Notes under the pieces: model-generated
What the model saw: the letters and a program-made list of their open reading frames with translations, nothing else
What the model was told of the DNA's origin: nothing
The model's database searches: none
Shown: piece by piece, positions 25,776 to 32,025 of the stretch
Numbering within the stretch: the first letter of the stretch is position 1
Layout: every line of letters starts with the position of its first letter
Program-made: the position numbers and the translations under genes
Source of the DNA: Ignavibacteria bacterium
GTDB taxonomy: Bacteria > Bacteroidota > Ignavibacteria > Ignavibacteriales > Ignavibacteriaceae
Length of the DNA stretch: 64,000 nucleotides
Reading direction: 5' to 3'
Assembly (NCBI GenBank): GCA_030693705.1
Contig: JAUYAB010000005.1
Span: forward strand, 62,001-126,000

Positions 25776-27299
25776 ATGAAAAATGTGTTTGTGCTTTTTT
25801 CAGTTTTTGTTTTTTCTTGTTCACTTATTGCTCAACCGGTATTTAAGAAGCAAATTTCATTTCTCGATTTCGATGCGAGAAATCCTTCGTTTATTATTAC
25901 AGCGGGAAGTGATTTTTCCTTATCATCATACCCTTTACGGAATGTGATTTTATTTGAGGGTTACAACGATCCAGTTCATCCCCAAATCTTTACATTAAAA
26001 TATGATCTTGAAAAAGATACTTTCCCTACTCCGACACAAATAACATTTTCTAAAGGAAGCTGTATTAATCCATGTGGAATGTTCTTTCTAACAGTAAGCA
26101 TGGAGGCGATGGAGCACATTATCTGGCAGACGAACGAAAATGGAAATTGGGATATAGCATGTGGCGATCTCTTTGGAGATACCTTGAAAAATATTAGGTA
26201 CTTGGCAGTCGACAGTCTTGATGAGATCAACCCGCAAATTGTGAATCCCCTAGATGTTTATTTTAATGGAATTACTTATGAAAAGGGAGGTTCTATTTAC
26301 TTATATTTTGAATATGATACGCTAAAAATAACTGAAAAAATATTTGCTGCTTCTGATTCTTTTAGGTATGAACATGCGACTGCGAAACTTGATTATGATA
26401 ATCAAAATAAACGATGTTTAGGGACTATTGCAGCAGAAAAAAAATATTCAAATGGTGAAAAGAGAATTGTTTACGTAACGAAAGACTACTTTTCTCAAAA
26501 TTGGACAGAGGAAATCTATTTATATGATTCAACAACAATAACAACTTTACCTCAATTTATTTCAGGTTCACACAGTGGAAACTATTTCACGTTTGAAACT
26601 AAGGAGTTGGGGAAAAGAAGATTATATGTTATGTGGGACTTAACAAATTCTGAATCTGCAAAGTTAATTTCGGATTCAAGCTATGAAACTTTTAACTTTT
26701 CTATGAAACCGGTTCCACAATTAACAAAATCCTTTGCGAAATCATTCTTTGGGTACGGACACAGTATTTACCAAATTAGGAAAGAGAACAAAAACTTCTT
26801 GCTGCCGGGTTATTTTAATAATATTGACAGAACGAGTGATTCACTAATTGCAATAAAAATAGATGAACCCAAAATCACAACCGAATATGTAAATTATTAC
26901 AATCATTGGTATTGGGTTTATTCAGTATGGGAAGATAGTTGCGAAGAAGGCACGGTTCAGTTATTCGGCTCATCCGGTTCATACACCATTGGTGGAATTG
27001 AAGATGAAACTTCTCCGCAAGATTTTACGCTTTATCAGAATTATCCAAATCCATTTAATCCCGAAACAGTGATCAGTTTCCAGTTATCAGTGAGCAGTAA
27101 GGTGAGTTTAAAGGTATTTGATGTTTTGGGTAGAGAAGTTGCAACATTGGTTAATGAGGAAAAACCGGCAGGTGAATATCAAGTTTTGTTCAACAATCAA
27201 CTAACAAGCAACCACCAACTACTCTCAAGCGGAGTTTTGTTTTATCAATTAAAGGTAGGAAACCGGCTGCAAACGAAAAGTATGCTGCTGTTGAAATAA
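25776..27299 (+). CDS. Secreted protein with type IX secretion sorting domain (Por/type A)
   Basis: A 507-residue exported protein. A signal peptide (about residues 1-19), an unrecognised beta-rich central region, and a C-terminal sorting domain from about residue 425: YQNYPNPFNPETVISF, then VFDVLGREVATLVNEEKPAGEY and the end TKSMLLLK. The sorting domain directs passage across the outer membrane by the type IX machinery, whose genes are not here. Two stretches inside the domain (QLSVSSK and NNQLTSNHQ) look derived from short DNA repeats. The central function is unknown. Confidence 0.85.
   Translation: MKNVFVLFSVFVFSCSLIAQPVFKKQISFLDFDARNPSFIITAGSDFSLSSYPLRNVILFEGYNDPVHPQIFTLKYDLEKDTFPTPTQITFSKGSCINPCGMFFLTVSMEAMEHIIWQTNENGNWDIACGDLFGDTLKNIRYLAVDSLDEINPQIVNPLDVYFNGITYEKGGSIYLYFEYDTLKITEKIFAASDSFRYEHATAKLDYDNQNKRCLGTIAAEKKYSNGEKRIVYVTKDYFSQNWTEEIYLYDSTTITTLPQFISGSHSGNYFTFETKELGKRRLYVMWDLTNSESAKLISDSSYETFNFSMKPVPQLTKSFAKSFFGYGHSIYQIRKENKNFLLPGYFNNIDRTSDSLIAIKIDEPKITTEYVNYYNHWYWVYSVWEDSCEEGTVQLFGSSGSYTIGGIEDETSPQDFTLYQNYPNPFNPETVISFQLSVSSKVSLKVFDVLGREVATLVNEEKPAGEYQVLFNNQLTSNHQLLSSGVLFYQLKVGNRLQTKSMLLLK
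27081..27099 (+). repeat. Repeat-like insertion in the T9SS sorting domain, part 1
   Basis: CAGTTATCAGTGAGCAGTA encodes QLSVSS, replacing the residues usually seen between TISY/F and the LKVFDVLG strand. The CAGTTATCAGT words resemble a dispersed simple repeat. Confidence 0.4.
27190..27207 (+). repeat. Dispersed 18-nt repeat, copy 2
   Basis: TCAACAATCAACTAACAA, identical over 18 bases to 13371-13388. Here it is in frame inside the T9SS sorting domain and, with the following CAACCACCAAC words, encodes about ten extra residues (NNQLTSNHQLL) before SSGVLFYQL. Confidence 0.6.
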
Positions 27300-27387
27300 T
27301 TTTTTTTAATAGGATATATAAGTTATTCACCATATATTTAACTGTGTTTTTTGAAAAGATGGGTATCTGTAAAGTTTAGGATCGAAA

Positions 27388-27465
27388 CTTCCGCTAAATC
27401 GGAAGCAAAAAACTCAAACACATTCGACACCGTTACTTTCATCCCGTAGTTACGGGATTCTTTTA
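27388..27465 (+). ncRNA. Structured leader or small RNA upstream of the RRM gene
   Basis: Two perfect hairpins lie in the 281-bp gap before the RNA-binding protein: CTTCCG (27388-27393) with CGGAAG (27400-27405), and ATCCCGTA (27441-27448) with TACGGGAT (27451-27458) followed by TCTTTTATT, which looks like a terminator. The segment could be a small RNA or a regulated leader of the RRM gene. No known riboswitch class was recognised. The rest of the gap shows no open gene. Confidence 0.4.
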
Positions 27466-27580
27466 TTGATCGTTGATAAACAAGAGCATGTGCTTTTCTT
27501 CTCCTCTGATTTGTTTACCTCATTAAAGAAACAGTTCTCGCTTTTATATTTTTTTTAAAACAAATTGAACGGAGTTCTAT

Positions 27581-27946
27581 ATGAATATTTACGTTGGTAA
27601 TTTATCGCGTGAAGTATCTGATGAAGACTTAATGACGGAGTTTTCAGCTTACGGAAAAGTCAAATCAGTAAAAGTAATCAGAGATCTTTTTAGCGGCGAC
27701 TCAAAAGGTTTCGGTTTTGTCGAGATGGTTGTTGCTACAGAAGCTCAAAAAGCTATTGACGAATTGAATACCAAAGAAGTCAAAGGCAAAAAATTGGTTG
27801 TAAACGAAGCTCGCCCAAAAACTGACGACAGAAGAGGCGGCGGCGGCGGCGGAAGTCGCGGCGGATTCCGTGGCGGAAGCAGCGGCGGCGGTGGAAACCG
27901 TGGCGGCGGAAGCGGTGGTTTCGGCGGACCAAGAAAAAGATTTTAA
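27581..27946 (+). CDS. RRM-domain RNA-binding protein with glycine-rich tail
   Basis: A 121-residue single RRM protein. RNP2 is IYVGNL (residues 3-8) and RNP1 is KGFGFVEM (42-49); the domain ends near residue 82. The last 35 residues are Gly/Arg/Ser-rich (RGG-like), ending GGPRKRF, coded by a GGC-rich run. Such proteins in cyanobacteria and Bacteroidota are often cold-induced RNA chaperones (family knowledge). A Shine-Dalgarno CGGAG lies 8 bp before ATG. It has a structured leader and its own strong terminator, so it is transcribed alone. Confidence 0.9.
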   Translation: MNIYVGNLSREVSDEDLMTEFSAYGKVKSVKVIRDLFSGDSKGFGFVEMVVATEAQKAIDELNTKEVKGKKLVVNEARPKTDDRRGGGGGGSRGGFRGGSSGGGGNRGGGSGGFGGPRKRF

Positions 27947-27969
27947 ATAAATTTTTCTGATCTTAAATT

Positions 27970-28027
27970 AGGTTATTCGATGTTTTAACGTCTAGCACGG
28001 TAAAACGCCGGATAACCTTTTTTATTT
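27970..28027 (+). terminator. Long-stem rho-independent terminator after the RRM gene
   Basis: AGGTTATTCG (27970-27979) pairs with CGGATAACCT (28008-28017, one G-U pair); inside it GTTTTA (27982-27987) pairs with TAAAAC (28001-28006). The stem is followed by TTTTTTATTTT. The remaining 185 bases before the cytochrome b gene hold no evident gene and no clear promoter. Confidence 0.8.
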
Positions 28028-28212
28028 TCTATTGAAAACAACTGTTCGGATTTTATATGCGCGAAAGCGAGTAAATAAACCGGATTGGTGTTGTTCAGGT
28101 CATAGGTTCTTTTTATTGAAATTTTTTATGAATATTTTAAGGTCGTAATTAATTTGAACATGTTAAATTGATTCTTACTTATTATAAATTCAGTTGAAAA
28201 ATATCGGTAAAA

Positions 28213-29091
28213 ATGAATAAAACGCTTCATAAACTCTACATTGGACTCTTTTTTCTCATCGGAATAACTTCTGTTGGATTACTACTCTATAACAGCTATT
28301 CCTACTATTCTTTACCTCTAACCGAACGGGTATTTTCGAATCACCACGGACTTTTCAAACCGAGCGGCGAAATCGGGCACGGACTTGGAATTCTTGGTAC
28401 ATTGATGATGATCTTTGGTGTGGCTTTATACATGGTGAGAAAGCGGACGCGGAAATTATTTCAACTTGGTTATTTAAAGAATTGGCTTGAATTTCACATT
28501 TTTCTTTGCACTTTAGGTCCAATTTTCGTCCTTTTCCATACTGCTTTTAAATTCGGAGGAATTGTAGCTGTTAGTTTTTGGAGTATGGTTGCAGTTGTAG
28601 CAAGCGGCGTTATCGGTAGATTTATCTACATTCAAATACCAAGATCAATTCAGGGGCAAGAATTGGATTTTAAAGGAATTCAAGAAATGGATCAAGCTTT
28701 ATCAGTAAGACTAAGTAATGAGTTCAAACTTTCTTCATCACTTATCGATACGTTCGAACACCATTTCAAAATTGAAAAATATGCAGGGTTATCGTTCTCG
28801 AAAAGTTTGAGCGTGATGATGTCCGACTATTTCGCTTTGAGAAAATTAATTCCTCAGTTGAAAAAATCTTTAAGGGAATCGGGAATAACAAACTCTCATT
28901 CTATAAAGGAAATTATCAAACTATTTAAAGCGAAAATCACACTCACCAGAAGAATTGGTTTGCTAAGAACGATGCAACGCCTTTTCAATTATTGGCATAT
29001 TGTGCATTTACCGTTTGCTGTTGCGATGTTCGTGATAATGGTGATTCATGTAATTGTAACTATTGTGTTCGGATATAAGTGGATTTTTTGA
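28213..29091 (+). CDS. Predicted diheme cytochrome b-type membrane protein
   Basis: A 292-residue inner-membrane protein with five predicted helices (about 7-26, 55-77, 91-113, 115-140, 261-287) and a soluble loop of about 110 residues between helices four and five. Two helices each carry two histidines 14 residues apart: His95/His109 and His265/His279. This is the spacing used to bind two stacked b hemes across a membrane. No closer family name is recognised. It opens a five-gene set with a ferredoxin-flavoprotein, two multiheme cytochromes and a beta-barrel, so it probably exchanges electrons with the quinone pool or the next protein. Start ATG at 28213; one base separates it from the next gene. 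Confidence 0.7.
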   Translation: MNKTLHKLYIGLFFLIGITSVGLLLYNSYSYYSLPLTERVFSNHHGLFKPSGEIGHGLGILGTLMMIFGVALYMVRKRTRKLFQLGYLKNWLEFHIFLCTLGPIFVLFHTAFKFGGIVAVSFWSMVAVVASGVIGRFIYIQIPRSIQGQELDFKGIQEMDQALSVRLSNEFKLSSSLIDTFEHHFKIEKYAGLSFSKSLSVMMSDYFALRKLIPQLKKSLRESGITNSHSIKEIIKLFKAKITLTRRIGLLRTMQRLFNYWHIVHLPFAVAMFVIMVIHVIVTIVFGYKWIF

Positions 29092-29092
29092 T

Positions 29093-30430
29093 ATGGAAGT
29101 ACTCATTGAAAATATCATCATCTACGGTTTTACTTTTGGAATAGTTTTTCTAATAATGTTCTTCTATCTGAAAAAGACAAAGAAACGATCTCAGAAAACT
29201 GAAGAAAAAATTGCAAGAGCAAAAGAATTTGGTTTTCACGAGCCGGTTTCTCTGCACCCGGTAATTAGTGCAGAGAATTGTATCGGCAGCGGAGCGTGTA
29301 TTGAAGCATGCCCCGAGAAAGATATTCTCGGCTGGGTGCACGGGAAATCAAAAACTATAAATACTTCGCGATGTGTTGGTCATGGCGCTTGTTTTCATGC
29401 ATGCCCGGTGCTTGCTATCAGTTTATGCATTGGTACGGAAAAAAGAGGAGTTGAACTGCCGCATATCAGTCAAGAGTTTGAGACGAACATTCCTTCGATA
29501 TTTATTGCCGGAGAACTTGGCGGTATGGGATTGATCAAAAATGCGGTTGAGCAAGGCAAGCAGGCAGTTGAAAATCTTTCTAAGAAATTAACAAAATCTT
29601 CCAAAGCTGATTACGATGTAGTTATCATTGGTGCGGGTCCGGCGGGTATTGCTGCAACATTAACAGCTAAAAAAAATAATCTCCGATTCCTTACGGTTGA
29701 ACAAGAAACACTTGGCGGTACGGTTTACCATTTTCCGCGTTCAAAAATTGTAATGACGGTTCCTCTTGAACTTCCTTTATACGGAAAAGTAAAACTTTTT
29801 GAAACTTCTAAAGATGAGTTGATCTCTATCTGGATGGATGTATTAACAAAAAATAATATCACCATCAATCAACAAGAAAAAGTTGAATCGATTGAAAGAA
29901 GGGAAGACTATTTTGAAGTTATCTCTTCAAAAGGGAGATACAAAACAAACGGTGTAGTTCTTGCCATTGGAAGAAGAGGTTCACCACGGAAATTAAACGT
30001 TCCGGGGGAAGAAAAAGAAAAAGTTTATTACCGACTGTTGGAACCTGAACACATTAAAGATCAAAAAATTCTTGTGGTTGGCGGTGGAGATTCTGCGATT
30101 GAATCCGCAATTCTTTTAGCAGACGAAGGGAACGAAGTTACTCTCTCTTATCGCTCGGATAGTTTTTCCCGAATAAAACCGAGAAACATGGAAAGAATTC
30201 AAGAGTACAGCAAGGCTGACAAAATCAGTGTTCTGTTTAAGTCAAATGTACAACGGATAACAGACAAAGAAGTTTTGCTTACGGTGGAAGGGTATGATGA
30301 AGTGCAAATTTTAAAAAATGACCTGGTTTATGTTTTTGCCGGCGGTGAGTTACCGACCAAGTTTTTGGAAAAAATCGGCATTGGAATAACTAAAAAATTC
30401 GGCGAAGCAATTTTATCACATAAGAAATAA
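29093..30430 (+). CDS. Membrane-anchored ferredoxin-flavoprotein oxidoreductase
   Basis: A 445-residue protein: an N-terminal membrane helix (residues 6-25), a ferredoxin-like domain (60-112), and a NAD(P)H-linked FAD domain of thioredoxin-reductase type. FAD loop GAGPAG is at 180-185 and the NAD(P) loop GGGDSA near 329; there is no CxxC redox site. The two cluster motifs are CIGSGAC...CP (Cys63, Ser66, Cys69, Cys73) and CVGHGAC...CP (Cys94, His97, Cys100, Cys104), each lacking the second cysteine. The FAD-closing segment TNIPSIFIAGELGGMGLI (131-148) lies before the Rossmann loop, not at the C-terminus, so the domain seems circularly permuted. The ATG at 29093 is preferred to an upstream in-frame TTG. 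Confidence 0.82.
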   Translation: MEVLIENIIIYGFTFGIVFLIMFFYLKKTKKRSQKTEEKIARAKEFGFHEPVSLHPVISAENCIGSGACIEACPEKDILGWVHGKSKTINTSRCVGHGACFHACPVLAISLCIGTEKRGVELPHISQEFETNIPSIFIAGELGGMGLIKNAVEQGKQAVENLSKKLTKSSKADYDVVIIGAGPAGIAATLTAKKNNLRFLTVEQETLGGTVYHFPRSKIVMTVPLELPLYGKVKLFETSKDELISIWMDVLTKNNITINQQEKVESIERREDYFEVISSKGRYKTNGVVLAIGRRGSPRKLNVPGEEKEKVYYRLLEPEHIKDQKILVVGGGDSAIESAILLADEGNEVTLSYRSDSFSRIKPRNMERIQEYSKADKISVLFKSNVQRITDKEVLLTVEGYDEVQILKNDLVYVFAGGELPTKFLEKIGIGITKKFGEAILSHKK

Positions 30431-32025
30431 TGATGAATAGAAATCTCATTTTAGGCTTTATTTTATTGGCTCTTACGGCTGCCGTCCCGGCTCAAATCTC
30501 TCCGGGAAAACTTGTGCAAGCACATCAAAATCTGGAAGGACTTTCTAATTGCAGCAAATGTCACGAACTTGGTGACAAAGTTCTCAATTCAAAATGTTTG
30601 GCGTGCCATACTGAAATACAATCGTTAATTAAGGCGACGCGCGGGTATCATGCTGCCTCCGATGTTTCCGGTAAAGATTGTTTCAAATGCCACAGCGATC
30701 ATAACGGAAGAACTTTCGAGATCATCCGGTTCAATCAGAAAAGTTTTGATCATCAAAAAACAACCTTCAAAATTGATGGAAAACATAAAGACTTAAAATG
30801 TGATCAATGCCATCAAACAAAATTTATTGCAGATAAAAAATCATTCGCCAAAAGAAAAAACACCTTTCTTGGTTTATCAAATGATTGCAAAAATTGCCAT
30901 ACCGATATTCATCAAGGTGGGCTTGGAACTCAGTGTTCAAGCTGCCATTCAACCGAAGGGTTTAAACCGGTAAAATCTTTCGATCACGATAAAACAGCAT
31001 TTCATTTAACAGGAAAACACGTTGAAGTGAAGTGCGACAAGTGCCACAAGATTGAAAAACGGAACGGTAAAGATTTTCAAAAGTTTAAAGGGCTTCAATT
31101 TAATTCGTGCGAAAATTGTCACAAAGATGTCCATCAAGGTAAATTTGGTAAAGACTGCCAGAAATGTCATTTAGTTGCCGGATTTTCACTGTTAAAAACC
31201 GGACAATTCGATCATGACAAAACAAACTTCAAATTAATTGGTAAACACATTGAAGTGAAATGCGCAGGGTGTCACGGAAATAGTTTAACATCGAAACCAA
31301 AACATGCATTGTGCATTGATTGCCACAAAGATTTCCACAAAGGTGCGTTCGTTAAAAATGGTGCTGTGAAAGACTGCGCTGAATGTCATACGGAACAAGG
31401 ATTCTCTCCATCTCTGTTTACTATTGATGCTCATAATCAAGGCAAGTTTCAATTGATCGGCAGCCATTTGGCAGTTCCGTGTAAAACATGTCATTTCAAA
31501 GAAATAGAAAAAGAGTGGCATTTTCTTAAACTTGGACAACGATGCAACGATTGCCATAAGAATATTCATAGCGATGAGATCAAAGCCAAGTTCATGGGAA
31601 ATAATGAATGCAGTAATTGTCACAACACCGACAAATGGCAAAAAGTTACGTTCGATCATTCTAAAACAGAATTTCCGTTGTTAGGAAAACATAATTCTGC
31701 AGCGTGTACGGCTTGTCATCAAAGAAGTGTAGTTCAAGAAAATATAATTATTAAATTTGCTTCTGTTTCTTTAAAGTGCGAAAGCTGCCACCGTGATGTA
31801 CATTTTGCACAATTCAAAGTTGCAGAGATAAACGATTGTGAAAGATGCCATACGATGGACAATTGGAATCCGGTAAAGTTTGATCATGAGAAGACAAAAT
31901 TCCCGTTAGCCGGCGGTCATCAGGCTGTTGCTTGTAATGCATGTCATAAAAAAGTAATTGACGGTTCAGTAACTTTCATAAAATTTAAATTGGAAGAATT
32001 CAAATGCGTAGACTGTCACAAATAA
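30430..32025 (+). CDS. Twenty-heme c-type cytochrome
   Basis: A 531-residue exported protein with a signal peptide (cleavage near PAQ, about residue 22) and 20 CxxCH heme-attachment motifs, the last at the extreme C-terminus (CVDCHK-stop). Between motifs, phrases such as FDH..KT.F.L.GKH.EVKC recur and supply candidate distal histidine ligands. Its start overlaps the flavoprotein stop (TAATG). The coding sequence for its final heme motif overlaps the start of the next cytochrome by 22 bp. Probably a periplasmic electron carrier between the inner-membrane pair and the outer-membrane complex. Heme count is direct; role is inferred. Confidence 0.9.
   Translation: MMNRNLILGFILLALTAAVPAQISPGKLVQAHQNLEGLSNCSKCHELGDKVLNSKCLACHTEIQSLIKATRGYHAASDVSGKDCFKCHSDHNGRTFEIIRFNQKSFDHQKTTFKIDGKHKDLKCDQCHQTKFIADKKSFAKRKNTFLGLSNDCKNCHTDIHQGGLGTQCSSCHSTEGFKPVKSFDHDKTAFHLTGKHVEVKCDKCHKIEKRNGKDFQKFKGLQFNSCENCHKDVHQGKFGKDCQKCHLVAGFSLLKTGQFDHDKTNFKLIGKHIEVKCAGCHGNSLTSKPKHALCIDCHKDFHKGAFVKNGAVKDCAECHTEQGFSPSLFTIDAHNQGKFQLIGSHLAVPCKTCHFKEIEKEWHFLKLGQRCNDCHKNIHSDEIKAKFMGNNECSNCHNTDKWQKVTFDHSKTEFPLLGKHNSAACTACHQRSVVQENIIIKFASVSLKCESCHRDVHFAQFKVAEINDCERCHTMDNWNPVKFDHEKTKFPLAGGHQAVACNACHKKVIDGSVTFIKFKLEEFKCVDCHK

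Noticed and set aside
27835-27940. GGC-rich triplet run
   Set aside because: It encodes the glycine/arginine tail of the RRM protein and is not an independent repeat element.
28028-28212. Promoter for the cytochrome cluster
   Set aside because: No TAnnTTTG box with a suitable upstream element was found; a near match (TTAATTTG) fails at a key base.
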